Source: Saprolegnia diclina VS20 (lineage: Eukaryota > Oomycota > Saprolegniomycetes > Saprolegniales > Saprolegniaceae). From it: DNA of 64,000 nt. The position numbers were made by a program, and so were the translations under genes. Every line of letters begins with the position of its first letter. Position 1 is the first letter of the stretch. The stretch covers positions 360,632-424,631 of the forward strand of contig NW_008246083.1 in the NCBI RefSeq assembly GCF_000281045.1. Reading direction: 5' to 3'. Of the stretch, positions 42,574-51,411 are shown piece after piece. The notes beneath the pieces were generated by a model. The model made no database searches and was not told the DNA's origin. It saw only the letters and a list, made by a program, of their open reading frames with translations.

Positions 42574-45500
42574 TCACGGAAGGTAGTAGTACTGCTGGAG
42601 CTCGGGCCGTGCGTGCTGGTCTTTCGTAATGTAATCGATGAGGAAGCCTGGCTTGACAAGCGGCACCTTCTTCTCCAAAAGGCTCTTGAGCAATTTGTCT
42701 GTCTTCTTGACCGCGTCGGCCACGAGCACCACCATCGGTGGCTCTTGTACGCCAAACTACATTGTCTCTATTGAGTTTCGAACCTCAATTGAGCGACAGT
42801 ACCTTCTTGAGAAGCGTCGGTACGTCGAGGACAACGCCGCCCGCCGCGACAATCACGTGCGTACACATGCTTGGCGGCGGCACCGTCTCCCCGAGAATCG
42901 CAAACGTCCACTTGTCAAACGCACGGGCGCCGCCCGCCGCGAGGTGCGTGCGCCAGTACTTGGCGACCGGCAGCCAAATCCGGGGGTCGCAGTAGTGGTC
43001 CTTCGACACCTTGTCGAGACCCCACTCGTAGCCTTCTTCGCTCAGAAAGAGTCCTTGGGCGCGGCTGTCTCTTAAATAGTCGGGGGTCAGAATCCACTAG
43101 CCAGAGCTCACAAGTTTATATAGCATCGACGTAGTGACACACCTTGCCCGAGGCGCAGGCCGCAATGATCTTTTCGGTGCGCCGAAGCTCCTTGCAAATG
43201 ACGTGCGTGCACGCCGGATCGAACGCGCGCGCGCTGTGCACCACGACGCCGCCGAGGAACTGCACGATCGACTCGTTGATCGCGAGCTCTTCGTGCGTCC
43301 CTGTCAGCAAAAACATGCGTTTTGGCGTCTACAATACGTTGGTGCATGCGTTGGACGCAAGTACTTTGATAAACCTTGCTGCGAGCGGTGGTCCGACGCT
43401 GCTTGACAACGACCACGTCACTCGGCTCGGGCTCACTTTGGGTCTTCCCCTTGCGTTTGGTTTCCTTTGGCGTCTTCTTGGCCGTCGCAGGTCTGATGGC
43501 CTCCAGGACCGACACGGATGCGTCACTGCCAGCGCTGGCGCGTTTGGCGGCCGCCTTCTTGGCCGGCGCCGGCGTCGTTGCAGCTTTTCTGGCTGGCGTG
43601 GCTGCTGCTTTCGTGGTCGTCTTGGCCGAGGTTTTGGCCGAGGACTTGACCGAGGACTTGACCGAGGACTTGGCGGAAGCTGTGACGACGACATCCGGCT
43701 TGGGCGCTGTTGGTGCGGACGACGGGACATCGGTCGCATCGGGCTGCGTGTTGCGCAGAAGAACGGGCGTCGTGAGCGTCGAGACAAATGACGTCTCGGG
43801 CTCTTTGGGCTTGAGCGGCGTGACTCGGCTGGGCTGCTTGGCCTCGAGGACTTGCAGTGCGTCGTGCACATCGAACTTCGGCATCTTGGGCGGCTTTGGC
43901 TCCCAGCTAAACTCGGCTTCGGGCACATAGCGCCACTGCTGGACGCACGCCAAGATCCACTAGCAGCCAACATTCCGTCGCAAATTCAACTGAGCAGAGA
44001 TGCTTGCATACCTCGAACTTGACAACGTTGGGCAGATCCCACGTGAGCGCTCGCTGGTACTTTTCACCCGACGCTTCAAAGCAAATCAAGTGCGACGTGT
44101 GACTCCTACGCGTCATCAACATTAGCCACACCATTGGCATCATCAGCCGCCAAACCGCGAAAGAACGGGCAGCCAGCACGCGCCGACGAGGCGGATCATG
44201 GCCTGCATGTCGTCGCGGCTCGGCGTCGACCGCACTGTAAAGCCCGAGAGCGTGATGATGAGGCCTTCCATGCCCGGGATACTGCCAAACTGCTTGGCCG
44301 GGTACCACAGTACATTGCGCACCGTGGGTTCTACGCCTCGACATGAGCATTTCATCAAACAAACACGGGAGATTGAGATGGCCCACCGTCAAAGTTGGCC
44401 GGGAGCAGCGTGCGCAGCGCGAGGCTGGCCGCCAGCCACTGGATGCCGACGATGGTCTTGCCGCGCGCCAATGCGACGTCAAACGCACGGCCAGTCTGGT
44501 GCGCGCAGACGACGTACGTCGCACCGTCCATGACACTCTCGTCGTCGTCGTCGTTGTCTCGGAGCACGAGGACTTTGGCGCCCAAGCCTTGGATGGCGTC
44601 GAGCATGCGCTGGCGCAGTCCGGTAGCAATGTGACTCGCCACAACAAACGCATTGTCGGCCCACTCCTTGGCTGCGTTCTGCATGGATGTTAGAGCTCAT
44701 CGTTGCTATCGTGGCGCAGTAGGGTACCTGAGAAATGTCTCTCCAAATGTCGAGAGGCAGCGCCTCCGAGACGGGCGGAAAGAGCTGCGAGTCGCACTGC
44801 AGCGCCATGACCACGTCCGAAAGCCGGACGTCGCGGACCCCACTTGGCTTGTGGTTGTGCTCAAAACCATAAAGCGTCTCGGGCAGCAGCTGGTTGACTC
44901 GAATGCACTCGTAGATCCAGAGGTAGTTGACAATACGGTGCTTGGTCAAGTGGCTTTGGCCAATGATGTAGGCCAAGACGACATCAGGAATCGGTCCATG
45001 AACGTTCGTGGCGACGAAGGCCGTCGCAGCGCGCACCACATCTTCGTCCGAGAGCGTATCGGTCTGCAGCGTCGCGCCCTCAGCATCCCAGTTGAGCGCT
45101 TGCTGGAACGCGTCGCCTTCGGGTCGCAGGCAGAGCATGTGGGTCGCGGACCGGCTAGGGTGCGAGAGAACTTGGCCGCCACTGTGCGCGATGAGCGTTC
45201 GCAGGACCTTGCTAGGCTCGGGCTCGACCTGCGACGTGTAAAGCACGATGGACGAGAAGACCTTGCGCGGGTTGGCCGAGAACTTCTCGGTTGGCAGCAG
45301 CACCTGCGCGTTGTGCAAGACGGAGCGAAAGGCCCAGATGGGCGTTACGATTGGGATGTAGTGGCTCTCGCGCGCCTTGACGTACGTCTCGTACGCCGAC
45401 GACAAGCACACGATGTAGCCTTCGTTGGTCGCGCCATGGCCGTTCGGTGAGCCTTCGGCCGCGATGGCCTCGTCGACGCTGGCAGCAACGGTCCCGCCCA

Positions 45501-45654
45501 TGACGCGGACGCAGACCTCGACGCTCATGCGCATGGCGTCCGGCATCTCGGGGCTGATGTAGACGGTCCATGCCGGCCGGGCCCTCCGCCCGCCCGGTGA
45601 TCTTGTGTTGGCCATCGCTGCCAGAATATTAGTACGCTCCATCTCATTGGCCAT
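42574..45654 (-). CDS. Multi-BRCT domain protein (Rtt107/PTIP/TopBP1-like)
   Basis: BRCT arrays bind phosphoproteins at stalled forks and DNA breaks. The frame starts at ATG 45654. BRCT-like units recur: ARPAWTVYISPEMPDA with EGYIVCLSSAYETYVKA; FSSIVLYTSQVEP with RSATHMLCLRPEG; ATGLRQRMLDAIQGLGAKVL with KTIVGIQWLAASLALRTLLP; GLIITLSGFTV; SESIVQ-type MFLLTGTHEELAINE; and a C-terminal KKVPLVKPGFLIDYI. Between them lies a low-complexity basic linker near 43.4-43.7 kb with KSSVKSSVKSSAKTSAK. The protein is about 900 residues. Introns of about 45-60 bp interrupt the units; not all were placed. Orthology within multi-BRCT proteins is uncertain because no other domain is visible. Confidence 0.75.
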
Positions 45655-45824
45655 AATTATATTTCATGCATGCCGTATTACATACAAATGCTAAGGTAAT
45701 TATATAGAATAATTTCTCGATACCGACTCAATTGCGTGTCAAGCTGTCCCAGTGACACCACTGCTGGCGGGACGGCAGCCCCGGGTGCAGCACAGTCGCA
45801 CCCACACGTTGACTCTACTGTGGT

Positions 45825-47429
45825 TTATTGTTGCGAGTCTAATAACAGAATAGAGTGCAGGACGAGCGCCACGCTGTCGGTCGCCGCGTCCCAGTGGGCT
45901 GGGGAGCTATTAGCGATTCCAACGAGCCGATCGATGCAGGCTACGGCGACAGCAGGCGCCCCGACACTCAGCGCCATCGGCAGCAACTCGGACAAGACGC
46001 GGGGACCGTACGCTCCAATAACACACGCTACCAAAGGCTCGAGGTCGAGGACGTGCGCGACGTCAGCCAGCTCGACCGCTTGCGCGACGGACAAATCGTG
46101 CACCTTGGGCAGCACCTTCCGCTGTGTAAACGCATGTATGGCCATCGCAACCGGCGCCGCACAGTCTTCCGTCAGCTTACCACACTCTGGGGGCGAACAC
46201 GACTCGCAAAGATGATGCACCGCAGCCAGCAGATCGTGTAGCAGGTGTGGACTGGCTTTGGTGGACGTTCGGAGTGTGGTTTGCAGCATCAACGTAAAGT
46301 CGTCGTCGAGCCAGGTACTTCTTTTCCGCGGATCGTGGGCCACCAGCGTCAAGAGGGCAACGAGGATGTTTCGATGTAGCAAGCCGTTGGTCGATACAAC
46401 TAGGGTCTTGATCAAGTGCGCCAGGACCGTCTCACTGACAGCAGGCAAGAGCTTGCGCCCAAGCCGGGGATGATGGGCCAAAAGAATACCCACGCACCCT
46501 TGCTCGATCGTATCGATGATAAAGCCTTCGTCGGACATGTGCTGCAGGGACGTCCAGAGCTGCACTGCGGCCGCGACAACAGCGGCATTCGTATGACACA
46601 CGGCCAGCCACACGACATCGATGAGTGCGCCAGACGACCGCAATGCTGTCTGCGTCGCCCCCGCGACCGAGAGGTGTGGGGGAGGCACGACATGGCAGAC
46701 GCACGCGCGCAAGAGCTGGAGAGCGGCCAGTTGATGCTGGGGCTTTTGAAGCTGCATTATGGTCCATGGGAGGAGCTCGTGCAAGTCGCACAGCACTAAT
46801 GGCTGGGATGCAACGACCACGAGAAACAAGTCGACCGTCGCAGCGACGTATGTGGGCGCGTCGTCTAAGCGCACGAGCTGTCGGCAGAGATGCGGGAAGA
46901 GCCGCTTCGTCTCCATGTCTTCAAACGCTGGTGGGTAGGCGTATACGAGAGAGGAGAGAATGCGCAGGGCGACGACTTGCGCGGGTGCGTAGTCGAGTGC
47001 AGCGTACGATGGGTGCAGCAGCACAAAGGAGGCCGCGTCAATGGCGCCGTAGCTGCAAAGCATCGATGCATCGAGCGTGGTGAGCGCGAGGAGTGCTTGG
47101 ACAACGAGCGTCAGTTCGGCTGCCGTGGTCCCTGGCAGCGTGGATATCAAATGTTGGCAAAGTTGCGGCACAACGTCCGACTTGTGCACAAGTTGGTGGG
47201 CGACACGCGGTGCACTGGTGCACGCGCTCTTAAGAACAGCAGCACTGGCGGTCCGGATCCGGGGGTTGATGTGAAGGAGCACAGCGCCGACAGAGCTCCA
47301 AACACCAATCGGGATCGTATCGAGAGTGCAGTGTTCCGCATTCAGATGGCTCGGGTTGGATGCGATCTTCCATAGCGTTAGTAGCGCGTGCTCGACGACG
47401 GCGTCGTTGGTCGAGTGGAGAGGGTACAT
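45825..47429 (-). CDS. ARM/HEAT-repeat-like protein, function unknown
   Basis: This intronless 534-residue protein starts at ATG 47429 (MYPLHSTNDAVVEHALLTLW). It consists of successive amphipathic helices, for example AVVEHALLTLWKIASNPSHL, VAATVDLFLVVVASQPLVLC, QLAALQLLRACVCHVV and LLHRNILVALLTLVAHDPRK, typical of an armadillo/HEAT solenoid. No membrane signal, catalytic motif or partner domain is visible. It lies immediately downstream of nothing operonic and shares a divergent promoter with the small gene at 47777. I cannot place it in a named family. Confidence 0.7.
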   Translation of the reverse strand: MYPLHSTNDAVVEHALLTLWKIASNPSHLNAEHCTLDTIPIGVWSSVGAVLLHINPRIRTASAAVLKSACTSAPRVAHQLVHKSDVVPQLCQHLISTLPGTTAAELTLVVQALLALTTLDASMLCSYGAIDAASFVLLHPSYAALDYAPAQVVALRILSSLVYAYPPAFEDMETKRLFPHLCRQLVRLDDAPTYVAATVDLFLVVVASQPLVLCDLHELLPWTIMQLQKPQHQLAALQLLRACVCHVVPPPHLSVAGATQTALRSSGALIDVVWLAVCHTNAAVVAAAVQLWTSLQHMSDEGFIIDTIEQGCVGILLAHHPRLGRKLLPAVSETVLAHLIKTLVVSTNGLLHRNILVALLTLVAHDPRKRSTWLDDDFTLMLQTTLRTSTKASPHLLHDLLAAVHHLCESCSPPECGKLTEDCAAPVAMAIHAFTQRKVLPKVHDLSVAQAVELADVAHVLDLEPLVACVIGAYGPRVLSELLPMALSVGAPAVAVACIDRLVGIANSSPAHWDAATDSVALVLHSILLLDSQQ

Positions 47430-47776
47430 GGCCTTTCTGTGCAGCTATCTTTAGCAAGTGGTGGATCTGTGGAAAACACAGAGTTTACCTTTAGCGCAAA
47501 CCACTCCGAGGCCGGGGCAGTTGCCAACACACTACATTCTTGTCCATTACATGTCATACCGGTACCCTCGTCTCTACTTGTATATGAGTTGTTGGCTGTA
47601 GTCGCTCCTTGGCCTACCCACCTGAATTTTTCGCTGCTCCTGGCGAGTGCAAGATCGCACCATCGACATATGATTGGCTCCATTTGAAGTGCTTTACATC
47701 CAATGGGAATTGAGAGTTGTGTAACTGCCTCGCATTTTCAAACCGGCGCCGCAAGACAGAAGCCAAGCGCAGGACG
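47430..47776. promoter_or_regulatory. Divergent promoter region
   Basis: This interval separates the minus-strand ARM-like gene from the plus-strand coiled-coil gene. ATTGG occurs at about 47671, but no other clear element or gene is seen. Confidence 0.35.
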
Positions 47777-48232
47777 ATGCGTCGGCGGGGTCGCGTGACC
47801 CAGGAAGAGATCGCGATGGACAACATCCGCCAGCTCCAGGGGCAGATCCATGACATGCAGCGCGACAAGGCGAACCTCCTCAGCGAGAACCAAGACCTCG
47901 CGTCGGCGCTCGTACAGCCTCTCCTCGTCCATCTCCATCTCATGGACCATCCTCCGCAGAACTTGACGCGCTCCGACTTGGCCTCGGGTAGACGACGAGC
48001 TGCATATTCATATACGATACAGCTTGCAAGCTCATTCTCCATCCCATGGCAGCGAGGAAGAAGACGATTGAGCTCCAGATGGCCATGGGTACGACCCGGC
48101 TTTTCCTTCTCGGCAATGATCCTCTCTTCTCCAGTGCGTCGCAATGTCAGCGACGCGAAAGCGAAGCCTACAATTGCCATGCGAGACGTCAGCGTGCAAT
48201 GCTCCTTGAAGGTTCGCCAATATGCATTGTGA
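47777..48232 (+). CDS. Small coiled-coil protein, four exons
   Basis: The proposed start is ATG 47777 (MRRRGRVTQEEIAMD). The first exon encodes a strongly helical segment with heptads, NIRQLQGQIHDMQRDKANLL then SENQDLASAL. Introns of 48 bp, 35 or 65 bp (two acceptors keep frame) and 46 bp join to KKTIELQMAMVRRNVSDAKA and a C-terminal MRDVSVQCSLKVRQYAL. The product is 98 or 108 residues. No family is recognised. The longer acceptor choice reads SDLASARKKTIELQ and looks more natural. Confidence 0.5.
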   Translation: MRRRGRVTQEEIAMDNIRQLQGQIHDMQRDKANLLSENQDLASALVQPLLVHLHLMDHPPQNLTRSDLASGRRRAAYSYTIQLASSFSIPWQRGRRRLSSRWPWVRPGFSFSAMILSSPVRRNVSDAKAKPTIAMRDVSVQCSLKVRQYAL

Positions 48233-48361
48233 GCAATTTTCGCACGCGCTCTAGTCTCGGGCCAAAATCGCCGACACGAAGAGACCAGCTAAGAAGAACA
48301 AGGCTAGCCCAAAGACGTCAACAGACCAAAGAGGAAAATCAAACCAGCGTGAGGCCCAGGT

Positions 48362-48807
48362 ATGATACCAAACTTCAATGACCTCTACCTGATGCGTCGT
48401 TCGCAGTCCACTCGACGCACGCTGCCCCATCGAGCCAAAGTGGCAAAGCCCCCCGCTCGAGACCCATGGAAGGCAAGCGGGCGCGTGGCCACGCCTGATG
48501 TGAATCACATCCCTATGTCACCGCGCGTCCGTCTGGGTACCAACGCACCTTCTCCACGAGGGAACAACCAGGCGCCGGTAAGTCGTGCTTTTCTTGCCTC
48601 TAGCATTGACACCGCGAAAGCACTCTTCTATGAACGAGGAACCGACGACCGAGCGTCGTGCTATGCGCAACCGAACGTCGCAGCCGATTTACACGGTCAA
48701 CTTGCTCAAGAAGATGCGCAAGGTAAACGATGTCATGGGCAACATGGGGATGCATGAGCAATCCATCCTAGGGCGACCCCTGCTCGTTCCAAATCTACTC
48801 TCCATGA
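48362..48807 (+). CDS. Small basic protein of unknown function
   Basis: From ATG 48362 (MIPNFNDLYLMRRSQS), removal of introns of 43 bp (starting GTAAGT near 48580) and 49 bp gives 117 residues. The protein is rich in Arg, Pro and Ser, with RTLPHRAKVAKPPARDPWK and a C-terminal RTSQPIYTVNLLKKMRK then GDPCSFQIYSP. No domain is recognised. The first intron's acceptor (AAAG) is not the usual TAG, so that junction is uncertain. Confidence 0.45.
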
Positions 48808-48882
48808 GCCTTCATCTTCCAGCAGTGCATACGCTATGGTCAACAATCAACTTGATGATGATGTGTGTTGAAACGAGGCTTG

Positions 48883-49422
48883 TCATGGCTTCGTCTTCAT
48901 GCGATGGTTCCGCGGCAAGTACGAAGGGCTCGTCGCCTCCGTGAACGCGTCAATGTACTTGTCTTGGAGCATTTGCTTGGCCTTGCGCGCATATTCCTTT
49001 TGCTCGCGCCGGATGATGCGCCCGTCTGGCAAGCGCACGAGCACGGAGCTGTCGGGAACGACCGTGTGCGGTGGCACGACGACGCCGGCGCCAATGACGC
49101 AGTCGTTGCCGATGATGACGCCCTCGCCCACGGAGCACTTGGGCTCGAACCAATTGTTGCTGCCGATCGTCTTGGCCTTGATCGTGCATCCGCTCTCAAA
49201 GAGGTTGTTGTCCCCGACCGTGATCGTCAATTGCGCGTCCGAGATCGTCAACGAGATGCAGGCCATGTCATCGACAATGTTGCGCTCACCAAAGATGACA
49301 TATGGAGGGGAAGACGACGGAGCGTCGGGAAGAACCTCGACCGCGGCCTTGGGGTGGAAGACGCTCTTGTAGCCGACGGTCACGACCGCGAGGTCGACCT
49401 GGGCTTCGTCGCAGACGTACAT
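48883..49422 (-). CDS. DCTN6: Dynactin subunit 6 (p27)
   Basis: DCTN6 is part of the dynactin pointed-end complex, which links dynein to cargo. The 179-residue intronless frame starts at ATG 49422 (MYVCDEAQVDLAVVTVGYK). It is a left-handed beta-helix with hexapeptide turns: VFHPKAAVEV, VIFGERNIVDDMA, ITVGDNNLFESGCTIKAKTI, GSNNWFEPKCSVGEGVIIGN and DCVIGAGVVVPPHTVVPDSS. The pattern FESGC then K-IGSNNWFEPKC parallels [21 protein letters not shown] in human DCTN6, and length is similar (190 in human). A gamma-class carbonic anhydrase is the alternative, but the metal-ligand histidines are not evident. Confidence 0.85.
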   Translation of the reverse strand: MYVCDEAQVDLAVVTVGYKSVFHPKAAVEVLPDAPSSSPPYVIFGERNIVDDMACISLTISDAQLTITVGDNNLFESGCTIKAKTIGSNNWFEPKCSVGEGVIIGNDCVIGAGVVVPPHTVVPDSSVLVRLPDGRIIRREQKEYARKAKQMLQDKYIDAFTEATSPSYLPRNHRMKTKP

Positions 49423-49615
49423 GCAACTCGAATCGATCCCTTGATTGGCCAAATTGTGTTGGCTTGCTGACGCGTTCATTGGCCAAATCAAGAAAATACC
49501 ATTTTTGATTGTTTTTATTGGCGCATGGAATAATACGTGCATGGGATTGGTGGAAATTGTGGCATTCGAAAATCCGTTGACAAAAGCAGCGGATTGGTTG
49601 AAACGCACACGAGCG
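49423..49615. promoter_or_regulatory. Divergent promoter with five ATTGG elements
   Basis: The 193 bp between DCTN6 and the ZNF830-like gene carries ATTGG at 49444, 49478, 49517, 49546 and 49593, all in one orientation. This is the densest CCAAT cluster in the window. An NF-Y-driven bidirectional promoter is inferred. Confidence 0.6.
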
Positions 49616-50095
49616 ATGAGCAACAAGCGCAAGGAGCTGCCCGTCGGGTTCTTTGACGATCCGCTGGCGGACGCCAAGGCGCGGAAGCTCAACATCAAGG
49701 AAGAAGTCGCCAAGGCGCAGGAGAAGGAGTGGGAGGACTTCCAGTCCTTTGTCGCCACCGTCGAGACCGAGGACCGCGACGAAGAGACCACCAAGGCCGA
49801 CGAGGCGGCCGAGGAAGATGGCCTCGAGAAGCTCGAGCAAATGGAATACATGGAGCGGCTGCGCAAGACGCTTTTGCGTGTAAGCAAGAAAGAGTCTGGC
49901 GCCGACGATGACAAGGACGCCAACGACGACAATGCTGAGGACGAGGCGAGCGTCATCACGGACGCGACCGACCCGCCCGTCGATATCATGTCCGAGGTTC
50001 TCAAAGCTCGCTCCAAGGCCAAGGCTAAGGCCGTCCCTGTCGACGACGATGATGAAGACTTGGATCTTTTGGACTGGCGGGCGAAGCGACATTAG
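49616..50095 (+). CDS. ZNF830/CCDC16-like protein lacking the zinc finger
   Basis: ZNF830 is a nuclear protein linked to splicing and replication. The chosen ATG at 49616 gives 159 residues beginning MSNKRKELPVGFFDDPLADA, matching the ELPEGFFDDPEVDA element of ZNF830. It continues with EKEWEDFQSFVATVE, QMEYMERLRKTLLRV and ends LDLLDWRAKRH, as in the ZNF830 C-terminus (DWR near the end). The C2H2 finger normally preceding this region is absent. The open frame extends 57 codons upstream but contains no C-x2-C pair, so the finger is not simply unannotated in that extension. Confidence 0.8.
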   Translation: MSNKRKELPVGFFDDPLADAKARKLNIKEEVAKAQEKEWEDFQSFVATVETEDRDEETTKADEAAEEDGLEKLEQMEYMERLRKTLLRVSKKESGADDDKDANDDNAEDEASVITDATDPPVDIMSEVLKARSKAKAKAVPVDDDDEDLDLLDWRAKRH

Positions 50096-50166
50096 ATGGT
50101 AGGCGAACGTGAAGAATGCAAAGGGTTGAAACATCATATTCGACGGCTTTAACGCGAGAATGGCGC

Positions 50167-51411
50167 TTACGCGACCAGGTGCGTGATCCCGTACAAGATG
50201 ACGCCGCAGCCGATCATGAGGACGGGTGTGTCCATCGTATGTGGCGCCGTCGCCTCGGCGTACGCCATCGTCGGCGGCAGGATGAGCATCGCGAGAAGCA
50301 CCTGCGTGAAGCTTTCGAAGTTGGCGTACTGGAGCGCGGGGAAGATCATGCCCGAGAGGAAGACGCACGCCGAGCCTTCCCACGACCGCGTGTACTTGCG
50401 CGCCGAGAAGCAGCTCCGCGTCTTGTACTTGTGCTTGCCCCAGGCAATGCCCACGGGCTCGGCGAGGCCGTCGCCGATACCCGTGATGAAGACAATGATG
50501 AACGTCAAAGCACCTTGCTCGCCATAGAGCCACTTGAAGAACATGATAATGAAGAGACCCGGCGCGATGTTGCCGGCAATGATCCAGTTGAGCGTGTGCG
50601 GGCGGTCCTCGGGGCGGTCGAGGGAGTTGAACTGGAGCATAAAGAAGGTCGCCGACTCGCGAATCGGCTTGATCAAGACGAGGAAGCCGAGCATCGTGAA
50701 AAAGTCGCCCCACCCGAGAGCAAGCGGGCCGTGGTAGTTGCTGTGGATCACGAGGGGCACCATATACGCGGCAAAGTGCTGGAGCTTCCGAGTGTAGTTG
50801 ACCTTGAACACCGACGACTTGTTGGTCATGATGTAGCCCTTGCCATCGACTTCACAGAAACAGCGGCACACAAGGCCGCCGAGAAGCGACACAGCCATCA
50901 TGCAGCCGAGCTTTGGCAGCTGGATGAGCCAAAAGTCAATCGACGAAAAGTACTCGGGCGCGTACAAATACGTCAAGACGAGGAGGACGACGAGGTACAA
51001 GATCATGCCGAGCAAGAAGATCATGTCGAACGTCTGCGTCCACGGCGCATCGTAGTCGCCGGCAACATCGCCTTCCTCGCAGAGCGACGACTTTTCCTTC
51101 TTGATCTTGTTGAGCGCGTCCTTGTCGTCGGTCGAGCCGTACTTGGGCCCGGCAAACTTGGGCAGGCTGTTGCCCTCGGGCACCTTCCAGATGCAGCGGA
51201 GGAAGATGTAGATCAAGATGAGCGCGACGATCGGAAGCCCGATGATCGTAACCTGCTGCGTCAGCGTGATGTGGTCTGCCCAGCTCGAGGTCAAAGGCGC
51301 CGAGGTCAAGGCCGCGACCGCATGCGTGGCTGCCGCGTGCGTGGCCGGCGCATGCGTGGCCGGCGCAAGCGTCGTCGCCAGTCCAGGCGTGGGCTTGGGT
51401 GTTGCGCTCAT
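50167..51411 (-). CDS. Polytopic phytol/dolichol-kinase-like membrane protein
   Basis: This intronless gene encodes 414 residues with about 8-10 hydrophobic segments. An Ala/Thr-rich N-terminus (APATHAPATHAAATHA) precedes the first membrane segment IIGLPIVALILIYIFLRCIW. The conserved core is YTRKLQHFAAYMVPLVIHSN, LNWIIAGNIAPGLFIIMFF, ITGIGDGLAEPVGIAWGKHK and YTRSWEGSACVFLSGMIFPA, the pattern of the CTP-using kinase family that includes dolichol kinase and plant phytol kinase (VTE5). The GDGLAEPVG and SxEGS boxes are the nucleotide-binding elements. Lipid substrate is unknown. It converges with the ZNF830-like gene. Confidence 0.75.
   Translation of the reverse strand: MSATPKPTPGLATTLAPATHAPATHAAATHAVAALTSAPLTSSWADHITLTQQVTIIGLPIVALILIYIFLRCIWKVPEGNSLPKFAGPKYGSTDDKDALNKIKKEKSSLCEEGDVAGDYDAPWTQTFDMIFLLGMILYLVVLLVLTYLYAPEYFSSIDFWLIQLPKLGCMMAVSLLGGLVCRCFCEVDGKGYIMTNKSSVFKVNYTRKLQHFAAYMVPLVIHSNYHGPLALGWGDFFTMLGFLVLIKPIRESATFFMLQFNSLDRPEDRPHTLNWIIAGNIAPGLFIIMFFKWLYGEQGALTFIIVFITGIGDGLAEPVGIAWGKHKYKTRSCFSARKYTRSWEGSACVFLSGMIFPALQYANFESFTQVLLAMLILPPTMAYAEATAPHTMDTPVLMIGCGVILYGITHLVA

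Noticed and set aside
47614..48180. Minus-strand gene opposite the small coiled-coil gene
   Set aside because: The plus strand splices cleanly at three sites into one frame ending at 48232, whereas the minus frame lacks motifs.
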